In this document: positions 28,000 through 36,802 of the stretch, piece by piece
How the letters are laid out: the number at the start of each line of letters is the position of its first letter
Position numbering within the stretch: the first letter of the stretch is position 1
Assembly (NCBI GenBank): GCA_902614655.1
Contig: CACMLX010000006.1
Location: forward strand, 1 to 64,000
Length of the DNA stretch: 64,000 bases
Direction: 5' to 3'
From: an uncultured Pelagibacteraceae bacterium
Lineage (GTDB): Bacteria > Pseudomonadota > Alphaproteobacteria > Pelagibacterales > AG-422-B15
The notes under the pieces: generated by a model
Told to the model about the DNA's origin: nothing
The model's database searches: none
Seen by the model: only the letters and a program-made list of their open reading frames with translations
Position numbers and translations under genes: made by a program

Positions 28000-28637
28000 C
28001 TAAAGCGTTTATTAAAATTTGTGGAGTAAAAGATATTAAAATTGCTAAACATGCAATCAATTGTGGTGCATCTTTTTTGGGCTTTATTTTTTTTGAAAAT
28101 TCAAGCAGAAATATATCAATCAGTAAATGCGCAGAAATTTTAGATGAAATAAATGGCAAAGTGAACACAGTTGCAGTAACTGTAAACCCAAGTCCTAGTG
28201 ATTTAGAGACTTACTCAAAAATGAAGTTTACGCATGTTCAATTGCACGGAAATGAAAGTTTAAATGAAGTTAGGAAAATTAATGAAGCTTATAATCTTAA
28301 AATAATAAAATCATTTAGCATATCGACAGTATCTGATTTAGATAAAATAAAAGAATATTGTCCTTTCATTGACCATATTCTATTAGACTCAAAAAAAAAG
28401 AAAGATATGCCTGGAGGGACTGGCCAGACATTTGATTGGAAGATTATCAAAAATTTTTGCCCAAATAAGTCATTTTTTCTATCAGGGGGCCTCAACACTA
28501 ACAATATATCAGAAGCATTAAATTTAAAAAAAACTGAATATTTTGATGTTAGCTCTGGCGTTGAGAATTCAGAGGGTATAAAAGATGAAAAATTAATATC
28601 TGAATTCATATCAAAGGCAAACAAAGCTGTAAAATGA
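27996..28637 (+). CDS. trpF: Phosphoribosylanthranilate isomerase
   Basis: Third step of tryptophan synthesis. It has 213 residues with a GTG start at 27996. Catalytic Cys is in IKICGVKD and catalytic Asp in HILLDSKKKK. Other family motifs are THVQLHGNES, MPGGTGQTFDW, FLSGGLNTNNI and FDVSSGVENSEGIKD. All expected residues are present, so a canonical TrpF sits beside the unusual TrpB and TrpA. It overlaps trpB by four bases. Confidence 0.94.
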   Translation: MTKAFIKICGVKDIKIAKHAINCGASFLGFIFFENSSRNISISKCAEILDEINGKVNTVAVTVNPSPSDLETYSKMKFTHVQLHGNESLNEVRKINEAYNLKIIKSFSISTVSDLDKIKEYCPFIDHILLDSKKKKDMPGGTGQTFDWKIIKNFCPNKSFFLSGGLNTNNISEALNLKKTEYFDVSSGVENSEGIKDEKLISEFISKANKAVK

Positions 28638-29863
28638 AACTAGAAAAAGGAATTCCTCTCATTGACCAACATGACGAAAATGGATATTGGGGCGGTAAAT
28701 TTGGTGGAAACCAAATAGCTGAAAGTCTCAATTATCCAATTGAAGAATTAACTCGTGAATTTGAAAAATTAAGAAACGATGAGACATTTATCGCTGAGAG
28801 AGATTATTATTTTAAAAATTTCGTTGGAGCGCCAACTCCATTTATAAAATTAGAGAACCTTACAAAGCATCTTGGTGGAGCTCAAATTTATTGCAAACTA
28901 GTTTCTAAAGCAACAGGTGGAGCGCACAAAGCTTATAATGCAGTCGTTCACAGTTTGATATGTAAGCGATTAGGCAAAACTTTTATAGGGGGTGACACTG
29001 GCGCCGGATATGCGGGAAAGATGCTCAGTATGGCTGCGGCAAAATTTAATTTAAAATGTAAAATATTCATGGGCGCGAAGGATGTAGAAAGACAGTCTAT
29101 AAATGTATTTTCTATGCGAAGTTACGGTGCTGAAGTCGTTCCTGTAAACTCTGGCTCACAAACTTTAGTGGATGCTGTGTCAGAGTGTATGAGATGGTGG
29201 ACAAGTGAGAATGAAGAAGCACATATGTGTGTTGGAAGTACTGTTGGCCCTACAATTTTTGTCAAAATATGTGCTTGGTCTACCGCTCAAATATCCAGAG
29301 AAATGAAAAAACAAGTAATGGATGAATTTGGTGAAGTTCCAAAAGATATGAAATTAATTAATTGTGTTGGTGGAGGATCGTCAGCTGCAGGTTTTTGGAA
29401 CGAATGGATTGATTATGATAATATTGAACTCATAGGGGTAGAAGCTGGTGGACCAGAGGGGTCCTCAAAACATGCCGCGCCTTTGACAAATGATTCACCC
29501 ATCGGGGTTCTTCATGGAGCAACTCAATATGTTATTCAAGACGATCAGGGGGAAATTGAAGAAACAGAATCAATAAGTGCTGGACTTGATTACCCAGGTG
29601 TGAGCCCGCTTCATTGTTTTTTAAAAGAGACTGGAAGAGCAAGATACACTTCTGCTAGTGACGAGGAGGCATTAGAAGCTTTTCAATTAGTAAGTAAAAA
29701 TGAGGGCTTTGTGAGCCCCTCTCTTGAACCTTCACACGCATTCGCAGAAGCAATCAAAATTGCACCTAAACTTAGTAAAGATACAATTATTGTTGTAGAT
29801 TCTTGCGGAGACTCTGCAAAAGACTCAAAAATTATTGCTGAGAGACTTGGTTACAAAATATGA
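28634..29863 (+). CDS. trpB: Tryptophan synthase beta-chain homologue with remodelled active site
   Basis: PLP enzyme of 409 residues in the trpB position, overlapping trpF and trpA by four bases each. It is clearly of the TrpB1 lineage (CKIFMGAKDVERQSINVFSM, NCVGGGSS, SISAGLDYPGVSP) and keeps the PLP lysine (Lys99 in GGAHKAYN). Against the Salmonella enzyme, gap-free from residue 99 to 180 by hand, it differs where TrpB is nearly invariant. Catalytic Glu109 is Asp121, Gln114-His115 are Tyr126-Ala127, Lys167 (salt bridge to TrpA Asp56) is Val179, Ser377 is Cys391, and the SGRGDKD loop is SCGDSAKD. Tunnel residues Tyr279-Phe280 also appear changed. It may still make tryptophan, or may have a new substrate. 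Confidence 0.85.
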   Translation: MKLEKGIPLIDQHDENGYWGGKFGGNQIAESLNYPIEELTREFEKLRNDETFIAERDYYFKNFVGAPTPFIKLENLTKHLGGAQIYCKLVSKATGGAHKAYNAVVHSLICKRLGKTFIGGDTGAGYAGKMLSMAAAKFNLKCKIFMGAKDVERQSINVFSMRSYGAEVVPVNSGSQTLVDAVSECMRWWTSENEEAHMCVGSTVGPTIFVKICAWSTAQISREMKKQVMDEFGEVPKDMKLINCVGGGSSAAGFWNEWIDYDNIELIGVEAGGPEGSSKHAAPLTNDSPIGVLHGATQYVIQDDQGEIEETESISAGLDYPGVSPLHCFLKETGRARYTSASDEEALEAFQLVSKNEGFVSPSLEPSHAFAEAIKIAPKLSKDTIIVVDSCGDSAKDSKIIAERLGYKI

Positions 29864-30666
29864 CATCATCTACTTTAGTTAAATCTTTTGAACGAGCAAA
29901 AGAAGATAATAGAGCTGCGCTATTAACTTATACAGTTGGAGGAGACCCAGATAAAAAAACTTCACTGAACATATTTAAATCAATTGCAGATTCAGGTGTT
30001 GATATTATTGAATGTGGACTTGGACATGGAGCCAACATTGGTGATGGTGGCGCAATTCAAGACAGTACTTACAGGGCGCTATCTAATGGGATTAAAACAA
30101 ATGACATTTTTGAAATTATTGAAGAGTTCAAAAAAGATTATGAGACAGATGTAATCATAATGACATACCAGAATAAAATTATGGCTTACGGGGAAGATGA
30201 TTTCCTTAAGAGATGCATTAGAAGTAAAGTTTCAGGCATAATATGTGTTGATTGGCCATGGCCACTTAATCTTGATTTTGCAAAAAAATGTAAAGAAAAT
30301 AGTATTGTATTCATACAATTGCTTTGCCCTACTACAAATGAAGACCGACTAAAAAGTATATTAAATGATGCTCATGAGGTTGTTTACTATATTTCAATGC
30401 TTTCAACTACAGGTCAAAAATTAAAAGTAAGTTCAGACGAAATAAAGAAAAGATTTAATTTAATTAAAAAGATATCTCCCCATAAAAAATGTATAATTGG
30501 TTTTGGTATTACAGCAGATACAATAAATGATTTTAAGGATACTGATGCGTGCGTTGTAGGATCGGCTTTGTGCAGAGAAATAACAAGATCAATTGACGAG
30601 GAACTTAATCCTGCCACAAATGTAGGTAATATGGTAAGTGATTTAAAACAAAAGCTGAGCTCATGA
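29860..30666 (+). CDS. trpA: Tryptophan synthase alpha-chain homologue with remodelled loop 2
   Basis: TIM-barrel lyase partner of the preceding TrpB, 268 residues. The catalytic acids Glu49 and Asp60 of the Salmonella enzyme are kept as Glu51 and Asp62, and the catalytic-loop Thr183 is kept in STTGQK. Phosphate-site glycines remain in GFGITADT and VVGSALC. The normally fixed loop ELGIPFSDPLADGP is here ECGLGHGANIGDGG, so Asp56, which contacts TrpB Lys167, is lost. The usual RxGVTG loop is MLSTTG, and the A-D-L/V-P region is VDWPWP. The partner's matching Lys is lost too. The start overlaps trpB and the end overlaps accD by four bases. Confidence 0.83.
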   Translation: MTSSTLVKSFERAKEDNRAALLTYTVGGDPDKKTSLNIFKSIADSGVDIIECGLGHGANIGDGGAIQDSTYRALSNGIKTNDIFEIIEEFKKDYETDVIIMTYQNKIMAYGEDDFLKRCIRSKVSGIICVDWPWPLNLDFAKKCKENSIVFIQLLCPTTNEDRLKSILNDAHEVVYYISMLSTTGQKLKVSSDEIKKRFNLIKKISPHKKCIIGFGITADTINDFKDTDACVVGSALCREITRSIDEELNPATNVGNMVSDLKQKLSS

Positions 30667-31517
30667 ATTGGTTAACAAGAACTATTTCAAAGGTATTTCC
30701 TAGAAAGAAAAAAAGTTTAGATATCGCAGAAAATGCCTGGATTAAATGCTCTCAATGCCAAACAATGCTCTATTCGAGTGATCTAGAAAAAACTCTTTTT
30801 GTGTGCCCTAATTGTGATGAACATTTACAAATTCATCCTCGAATTAGATTTAAAAATCTCTTTGATGGTGGTGTATTTGAAGAAATAAAATATCCCTCTG
30901 GATTCACTGATCCACTTAATTTTAAAGCTTTAAAAACTTACAAAGAGCGATTTAATGATGCTCGTCAGAAAACAGACATGGATGACTGTTTTCTTATTGG
31001 TTACGGGCAAATTAATAATATCAATGTAACTATTGCTGCTCAAAATTTTCATTTCATGGGTGGTTCTGTGGGAGCTTCAGCTGCAGAGGCAATGATTAAA
31101 GCGGCAGAACACTCGGTCACAAACCATACTCCATTAATTGTATTCACTTGTTCGGGAGGTGCAAGAATGGATGAAAATCAGCATTCTCTTCAATCACTTC
31201 CAAAAACAACAATAGCTTGTCAAATGGTTAAAGATGCTAGGTTGCCTTATATAGTTGTTAATACAAATCCAACAAGTGGAGGCGTGTCTGCATCTTTTGG
31301 ATCATTGGGATCAATTACATTAGCTGAACCAAACGCATTAATTTGTTTTGCAGGTCCCAGGGTAATTTCAAATACTGTAGGTGAGACTCTGCCTGATGGG
31401 TTCCAAAGATCAGAATATCTATTAGAACATGGGTTTATAGATCAAGTGGTTCATAGAAAAGAACTTAAAGATAAATTATCTCAAATAATTTCATTATTAC
31501 TTAAAAGAGTAGCCTAA
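30663..31517 (+). CDS. accD: Acetyl-CoA carboxylase carboxyltransferase beta subunit
   Basis: Half of the carboxyltransferase that makes malonyl-CoA for fatty acids. It has 284 residues. A four-cysteine zinc ribbon is present (CSQCQTML then CPNCDEHL, residues about 33-55), then the crotonase-type core with SGGARMDENQHSLQS, NPTSGGVSASFGSLGSITLA and FQRSEYLLEHGFIDQVV. The trpA-accD-folC order is the usual alphaproteobacterial one. The folC TTG start follows the stop with no gap. Confidence 0.95.
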   Translation: MNWLTRTISKVFPRKKKSLDIAENAWIKCSQCQTMLYSSDLEKTLFVCPNCDEHLQIHPRIRFKNLFDGGVFEEIKYPSGFTDPLNFKALKTYKERFNDARQKTDMDDCFLIGYGQINNINVTIAAQNFHFMGGSVGASAAEAMIKAAEHSVTNHTPLIVFTCSGGARMDENQHSLQSLPKTTIACQMVKDARLPYIVVNTNPTSGGVSASFGSLGSITLAEPNALICFAGPRVISNTVGETLPDGFQRSEYLLEHGFIDQVVHRKELKDKLSQIISLLLKRVA

Positions 31518-32804
31518 TTGAAAATATCAAATGAACAAATTGATAAGCTCTTAGACGAGCTGCTTGAACTTCATCCAAAAAGGATAGATTTATCACTTGA
31601 TAGAGTTTGTAACCTATTAGAAAAATTAAATAACCCTCAAAATAAAATAAATAATATTGTTCATATTGCTGGAACTAATGGAAAATTTTCTACACTAAAA
31701 TTTATTCAGGACATCTTAAAAAGTAATAGTAAATCGACGAATGCCTATATCTCGCCTCACCTAATTAGATTTAATGAGAGGTTTCAGCTTATTGATAGAG
31801 AAATATCAAATGAGGAGCTGTATTCCGTTCTAAATAAAGTGAAAGATTTTAATCATAGCGACCCGATTACTTTCTTTGAAATTACTAGTACCGCTTTTTT
31901 TGAAGCCGCCTCAAATAGCCCAGCTGATTATACGCTTCTTGAGGTAGGTTTAGGTGGAAGACTGGATAGCAGCAATGTAATAACTCCTGCAATCTCTGTT
32001 ATTACCTCAATTTCTAGGGATCATCAGGATTTTTTAGGAGATAGCATTGAGATGATAGCATTTGAAAAGTCTGGAATAATTAAGAATGAAATCCCAACTA
32101 TCATTGGTTATCAACCTTACCCAGAAGCTAAAGAAATACTTCTGGATCAGGCGGAATATAAAAAAGCTCCGATATTTGCCCATAAAATTCACTGGAACTT
32201 AACGGAACATAATAACAAGTTAATATATGAAGATGATCAAAATAAAATTGAATTTGATAAGCTAAATACACATAATATATTTCAGAAAAAAAACCTTGGA
32301 CTTGCATTGGCTGCAGCTTCAAAACTACCCAATATTGATATCAATTCTTTTGTCTCTAAAAATCTTCACAATAAAACCTACTTTCCGGGAAGAATGGAAA
32401 AAATATCTGATGGAAAATTAGGATCTACTATAGCTTCAACAAATGAATTGTATTTAGATGGTTCTCATAATGAGGATGCTGCGAGTAATCTTAATGATAC
32501 AATTAATCAGCTTACGAATAAAAAGTTGTGTATAATTTTAGGAATGATCAATACGAAAGATCCAATTAGTTATTTAAGCAAATTTGATAAAATTGATGCT
32601 CTAACTGTTATTACGATACCAAATGAAGAGAGTGCAATTGATTCAAATGAATTATATGCTGAGCTTAAAAAGTATTATGAAAATGTAAATAGAGCCGACA
32701 CAATTCAGGAAGCATTGGCTAATTTAAATAATAATTACGAAGATGCACGTATCCTAATATGTGGATCTTTATATTTAGCTGGAAAAGTTTTAGAAATGAA
32801 TTAA
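31518..32804 (+). CDS. folC: Folylpolyglutamate synthase / dihydrofolate synthase
   Basis: ATP-dependent ligase that adds glutamate to dihydropteroate and folates. It has 428 residues with a TTG start at 31518. Mur-ligase-like motifs: HIAGTNGKFSTLKFIQ (P-loop), YTLLEVGLGGRLDSSNVI, SRDHQDFLGDSIEMIAFEKS with the carbamylated-Lys region GIIKNEIP, FPGRMEKI and LYLDGSHNEDAA. The P-loop has Phe where nearly all FolC have Gly (GTNGKGS), a local oddity. It overlaps the convergent trxA by four bases. Confidence 0.92.
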   Translation: MKISNEQIDKLLDELLELHPKRIDLSLDRVCNLLEKLNNPQNKINNIVHIAGTNGKFSTLKFIQDILKSNSKSTNAYISPHLIRFNERFQLIDREISNEELYSVLNKVKDFNHSDPITFFEITSTAFFEAASNSPADYTLLEVGLGGRLDSSNVITPAISVITSISRDHQDFLGDSIEMIAFEKSGIIKNEIPTIIGYQPYPEAKEILLDQAEYKKAPIFAHKIHWNLTEHNNKLIYEDDQNKIEFDKLNTHNIFQKKNLGLALAAASKLPNIDINSFVSKNLHNKTYFPGRMEKISDGKLGSTIASTNELYLDGSHNEDAASNLNDTINQLTNKKLCIILGMINTKDPISYLSKFDKIDALTVITIPNEESAIDSNELYAELKKYYENVNRADTIQEALANLNNNYEDARILICGSLYLAGKVLEMN

Positions 32805-33124
32805 GCGATTGAGTCTTCAATCCACTCAACGATTGCAGTTTTAGATACCGCTCCTACTTTTGTTGCAGCAGCCTCACCATTCTTAAAAACTAACATAGTT
32901 GGGATCCCTCTAACACCAAACTGTGTGGGTGTATTAGGGTTTTCATCAATATTAATTTTAGCAACGGTGATTTTATCAGCCATTTCATCTGATATCTCTT
33001 CAAGAGAGGGACCGATTTGCTTACAAGGTCCACACCAGGGTGCCCAAAAATCAAGCACAACAGGCTTATCTGATTTCAATACTTCTTCTTCAAAAGATGC
33101 GTCTGTTACATTAATAGTTGCCAT
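32801..33124 (-). CDS. trxA: Thioredoxin
   Basis: General cytoplasmic disulfide reductase, 107 residues. The active site is FWAPWCGPCKQIGPSLEEIS (residues about 27-46), the cis-proline loop is VRGIPTMLVFKNGE, and the buried Asp is in VVLDFWAPW. There is no signal peptide. The location next to folC is seen in other alphaproteobacteria. It has its own 94-bp upstream region before rmuC, with no clear terminator. Confidence 0.97.
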   Translation of the reverse strand: MATINVTDASFEEEVLKSDKPVVLDFWAPWCGPCKQIGPSLEEISDEMADKITVAKINIDENPNTPTQFGVRGIPTMLVFKNGEAAATKVGAVSKTAIVEWIEDSIA

Positions 33125-33218
33125 AGTGATTCCCTTCCTAAAGTTGTCTGTAATTTATGTATGAGGGGAGCCAAAGTCAAGGCTAAATACAAGATAATTT
33201 GATCCTAAATAACTGATA

Positions 33219-34214
33219 TTATTTGATTTTTTTTATTTTTGTAGAGGAAATTTCTTCTGTTTCTGGGATTTCTTTATCAGGTTTTAAGCCCCCCAGTTTA
33301 ATCATTTTTTTGACTCGCGATACCAAGCTTCCTTTTCCGTCTCTTAATCTACTCTTTGCAGTTTCAATTGATCCCATTGATTTACTCAATTCATATCCTG
33401 CATTTTCAAAAGCACTATATACCTTTTCAACCTGAGAATAAATTTCAAGAGCTGTGCCTGCTATTAGATCTGCATTCTTATTTCTTTCGTTAATTGACCA
33501 CATATTATCAATTATTTTTAATACAGATATCAAAGTAGATGGGCTAGCTAAAATTATCTTATATTTATTTGCCTCAAGTATGATTTCCTCGGTTTTATCT
33601 AGCATTGAGTCAAAGGCACTCTCATACGGCATGAACATTATAACTGCATCTAATGTTTTAATCTTATATATCTTTTGATAATTAGCTTCACTGAGTTTTT
33701 TTAAGTGACTACGTATCGATTGGATATGTCTCTTATGAGCATCTTCTTTTATTAATTGATCTTCAGAATTGCAATATTCTTGCCAAGCACTGAGTGAGAC
33801 CTTTGAGTCAATTATTATGTCCCTGCTGTCTGGTAAATGTAAAATAATATCTGGATATTTTCTTCTTAGTTCACCATTCACCTCATCATCAAACTTTTTT
33901 TGTACTTCAAAATCCTTTCCTTCTCTTAACCCTGATTGTTGCAAAATATTAGTCAATAAAATTTCACCAGCTGCACCTTGTTTTTTTGTTCCGCCTGTAA
34001 ATGCAGAAGTTAATCTGTTGACCATCTCATAACGTTCTTCATCTTTACCTTCTTTAAAAGAAATTTTATCACTTAAATCTTTAACTAGATCTTTTACATC
34101 GTTTAAACTTTCATTTTCTTCGATATTATTTGAATTTCTTTTAAATAAATGAACAGTTATTCCGCCAATTAATGCCCCAATTGCAAATATTATGATTGTA
34201 ATAATACTATCCAT
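33219..34214 (-). CDS. rmuC: DNA recombination protein RmuC homologue
   Basis: Nuclease-like protein that limits DNA inversion at short repeats. It has 331 residues. An N-terminal membrane span (IITIIIFAIGALIGGITVHLF) is followed by a coiled coil and the RmuC core, with GAAGEILLTNILQQSGLREG, PDIILHLPDSRDIIIDSKVS and DAVIMFMPYESAFDSML. The 3' half of sbcB overlaps its start by eight bases, so a nuclease pair may be translated together. It is a little shorter than many homologues because of a short coiled coil. Confidence 0.9.
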   Translation of the reverse strand: MDSIITIIIFAIGALIGGITVHLFKRNSNNIEENESLNDVKDLVKDLSDKISFKEGKDEERYEMVNRLTSAFTGGTKKQGAAGEILLTNILQQSGLREGKDFEVQKKFDDEVNGELRRKYPDIILHLPDSRDIIIDSKVSLSAWQEYCNSEDQLIKEDAHKRHIQSIRSHLKKLSEANYQKIYKIKTLDAVIMFMPYESAFDSMLDKTEEIILEANKYKIILASPSTLISVLKIIDNMWSINERNKNADLIAGTALEIYSQVEKVYSAFENAGYELSKSMGSIETAKSRLRDGKGSLVSRVKKMIKLGGLKPDKEIPETEEISSTKIKKIK

Positions 34215-35631
34215 CTAGTTTACCTCTATGATATTCATCTAGCTCCTGAATGTAGGTATCTATTTCTTCTAGACGATTCATGTCAATTTCATCGTCACTT
34301 TCTCTTAAATCATCTATTTCTGTCATAGCCGCTGGAATAGTATTCCATGTACATTTATCCATTGATAATATTTTTTCAGCTACTTCCTTATCTCTTCTTT
34401 GAATTTCTTTTTTTGGTAAATATTCAGGTTTTTCATTGTAAATTACCCTTTTTGCGAATTCTTTTGATCTAATATCTGTAATTTTTTCTGCAATTTCGTA
34501 TTTTTTTTCCCATTCCGCCGCGTGAAAATCTGACATCAAATAATTGTCTTTGGAACTTGGAAAACCATTGTATATCTGCTCTTCAACTGGCTTTTCGGTT
34601 TGATCTTGGGTTAATTCTCTGTCTTCTCCTTTATCAAGAAGTAAATTTTTAAATTTCTCAATAAAATTCTTATTGCCCCTAACTTTTTTCATTCTCTCAT
34701 TTACAATTTCTGGTGTGAGGTCTTTATATTTTTCTGATCGATATAAATATTCTTCATTTAAAAGTATCGGTTGCTCATTTGCTTTGATCATATGAAAACA
34801 CTTATCTTTTCCTTTAAATAATTTTTTTAGTTCTGATCGATCTAGATCAAAGATATAATCAGGATCGACAGTTAAATCATAACAATAGACATGGTTTTCA
34901 TAAGATGGATCTTTTGTTAAATAGGCAAGACCATGCGTATATTCTTTTCCTCTGAAAAATCGACTTGCACAAAATACTTTATCTTGATTCACATATGTAT
35001 ACACATCTTGCTTTGAAGCTGTTTGAAGAGCACTCTCCCAAACATCATTACATTTTTTTTTAACAAGCTTACACACACCAAGTGTTGCTTCAACATCTGA
35101 AAGAGCATCGTGAGCTTTAGAATGTTCTATGCCATTTGCTGCAGCAAATTTTTCGAGTCTAAAAGTTATTTTTCCTGTTTCATCATCAAGAGGTCTTACA
35201 AAAGCATTTGGATAAACGGCAGCAGCAGAGTGAAGCAGTTTCATTGCATCTCCTCTTTTATTTCCATTTGTATTTGTAATGTAAGGTGGAAGTGCTGATT
35301 GATAAAGAGATTGTCTTAAGTGCATGTCATCAAATGATATTGAATTGTATCCGATAAATAACGACTCGCCCCAGGTGAGAAATTTACTTTGCATTTGGGA
35401 AATCAAACTAAAATTAGAGTTTTCATGATTTTTTAATTGATCTATGGAAACCCCATTTACTAATAATGCTTTTGCTGAAGGAACAGGATATTCCTTCTTC
35501 ATCCGACCTCTTAAATCAAATTGGTCCAAAATATTGAAGTCTTCGTCAGTACAAATTGCGGCTGCTTGTATTATTGATCCGTAGGCAGCATTCAACGTTG
35601 ATGTTTCAAGATCCCAGAAAATATATTTCAT
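34207..35631 (-). CDS. sbcB: Exonuclease I
   Basis: DEDDh 3'-5' single-strand DNA exonuclease of 474 residues, for repair and recombination. The first motif is FWDLETSTLNAAYGSIIQAA, the second is FIGYNSISFDDMHLRQSLYQ and the third is SKAHDALSDVEATLGVCKL. The SH3-like and extended exonuclease I C-terminal domains follow. The start at 35631 overlaps the upstream small gene by four bases. Together with rmuC it forms a small DNA-maintenance cassette. Confidence 0.93.
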   Translation of the reverse strand: MKYIFWDLETSTLNAAYGSIIQAAAICTDEDFNILDQFDLRGRMKKEYPVPSAKALLVNGVSIDQLKNHENSNFSLISQMQSKFLTWGESLFIGYNSISFDDMHLRQSLYQSALPPYITNTNGNKRGDAMKLLHSAAAVYPNAFVRPLDDETGKITFRLEKFAAANGIEHSKAHDALSDVEATLGVCKLVKKKCNDVWESALQTASKQDVYTYVNQDKVFCASRFFRGKEYTHGLAYLTKDPSYENHVYCYDLTVDPDYIFDLDRSELKKLFKGKDKCFHMIKANEQPILLNEEYLYRSEKYKDLTPEIVNERMKKVRGNKNFIEKFKNLLLDKGEDRELTQDQTEKPVEEQIYNGFPSSKDNYLMSDFHAAEWEKKYEIAEKITDIRSKEFAKRVIYNEKPEYLPKKEIQRRDKEVAEKILSMDKCTWNTIPAAMTEIDDLRESDDEIDMNRLEEIDTYIQELDEYHRGKLDG

Positions 35632-35909
35632 TTAATTTCCTTCTTCTCCAAGCATCTGAAATCAACCTCTGGTTTCTGCCCATTAAAATTTATATGACAA
35701 ATATTTATTTGGTGTCTTTGGCACCATATTTGAATACCTCTCTCAGTAAAACCTACATCGATTCTTGAGTAATCCTGAAGTGATTTTGCATCTGTCTGGC
35801 CAGTCATAAATTCATCAGAACACTTAACGCAAACAATTGGCTCTTTGATTTGATTTAACAGATAACTGAGTTTTCCTATATCTTGCTCTAGGCTATTATC
35901 CTCACTCAT
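35628..35909 (-). CDS. Conserved-looking small cytoplasmic protein, unknown function
   Basis: A 93-residue protein I cannot name. It has a coiled N-terminus, a CVKCSDEF pair at about residues 26-33, and a later GIQIWCQRHQINICHINF with Cys and His residues. The Cys/His arrangement suggests a small metal-binding fold. It is tightly coupled: its stop overlaps the sbcB start and its start overlaps the nuclease gene upstream, both by four bases. The coupling argues that it is a real gene. Confidence 0.65.
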   Translation of the reverse strand: MSEDNSLEQDIGKLSYLLNQIKEPIVCVKCSDEFMTGQTDAKSLQDYSRIDVGFTERGIQIWCQRHQINICHINFNGQKPEVDFRCLEKKEIK

Positions 35910-36307
35910 TCACACCAGTCTTTCTTATTATTTTTATCATACAAAACTCCTAGACTGTGTGAGACCATCAATTTTGAAACATTTTCACCATCTACAATTA
36001 TATAAGACAAGATTCTACCGAAAAAGTCTCTATTGTATTCGGTTTCAAATTCAATTCTTTTTCCTTCTGAAATTAATTGGTTAATGTACTCACGAGCTTC
36101 AACCCCAAGTATATACTCTTTCTCACATTTAGGATTTGAAATTTCAGGAGTATCTAGATCAAGCAGTCTAACTTTATCTTTCTTTCCTTCATATATTACA
36201 TAGCATGTATCGCCATCGTAACAAAACAGGTCATTTTGTTTTCTTATTTGTATATCTGCAAATGAATTAGAGATAAATAAAATTAGAACAGAGAAAATTC
36301 TTATCAT
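35906..36307 (-). CDS. Secreted staphylococcal-nuclease-like protein
   Basis: Small exported nuclease of 133 residues. The signal peptide MIRIFSVLILFISNSFADI probably cleaves near residue 18. The catalytic set of the SNase fold is present: Arg, Asp and Glu in VRLLDLDTPEI, at the same spacing as Arg35, Asp40 and Glu43 of staphylococcal nuclease, and Arg87 in RDFFGRILSYI. Two Cys pairs may form disulfides in the periplasm. It is co-transcribed with the 93-residue protein downstream. Whether it is active on RNA, DNA or both is not known. Confidence 0.85.
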   Translation of the reverse strand: MIRIFSVLILFISNSFADIQIRKQNDLFCYDGDTCYVIYEGKKDKVRLLDLDTPEISNPKCEKEYILGVEAREYINQLISEGKRIEFETEYNRDFFGRILSYIIVDGENVSKLMVSHSLGVLYDKNNKKDWCE

Positions 36308-36316
36308 TAATAAATA

Positions 36317-36802
36317 TTAATTGATAATTTCGTGAGGGTATACTCCTAGTAAATTATTTTTTTCAATCCAGACTTTAATTTCCTTCTCATCATCTGTGAT
36401 GGTAATCCTACACCAACTTGAGTCACACTTATTAATTTTTGCATGAACAAAAGGATCTATTTTAGCAAGTATCTTGTTTTTGTTTGGTTTATCATATCCA
36501 TAACTGAAAGGTTCTTTTGATGTAAGCGCGTATCTTTTACCTGAAAAAAGAATATGAGACATCCAGCCAGTTACTCCATCTTTTGGGTCACGCACCTGTC
36601 GCCAACCTTCAATATCCCTTATAATCTCAATTGGATAACCTTTAAGTTGATAGCGATAAATAATTGTGGCCTCAGGGAATGGGCCTTTTCTTAAGTTTGC
36701 ATCACCTTTTAATGAAACCCATCGAGGAACAGGAAGGTCAGATGAAGACGTTGATAATGTTGTAAAAAGTAGAAGAAATATCGGTATTAGTATTTTATGC
36801 AT
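36317..36802 (-). CDS. Exported SH3-like domain protein
   Basis: Alphaproteobacterial periplasmic protein with two bacterial SH3-like repeats (SH3_4 type). I start it at the ATG at 36802 (MHKILIPIFLLLFTTLSTSS), a clear signal peptide. An upstream ATG at 36844 would put 14 polar residues before it and overlap the efflux gene more. Repeat 1 spans DANLRKGPFPEATIIYRYQL to WRQVRDPKDGVTGWMSHILF, and repeat 2 is less conserved (INKCDSSWCRI). It has 161 residues and probably binds peptidoglycan or peptides. It overlaps the cation transporter gene by eight bases. Confidence 0.78.
   Translation of the reverse strand: MHKILIPIFLLLFTTLSTSSSDLPVPRWVSLKGDANLRKGPFPEATIIYRYQLKGYPIEIIRDIEGWRQVRDPKDGVTGWMSHILFSGKRYALTSKEPFSYGYDKPNKNKILAKIDPFVHAKINKCDSSWCRITITDDEKEIKVWIEKNNLLGVYPHEIIN

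Noticed and set aside
28634-30666. Calling trpB/trpA ordinary threonine-synthase-like or unrelated PLP/TIM-barrel genes
   Set aside because: Long conserved TrpB1 and TrpA stretches and the trpF-trpB-trpA-accD-folC order fix the lineage.
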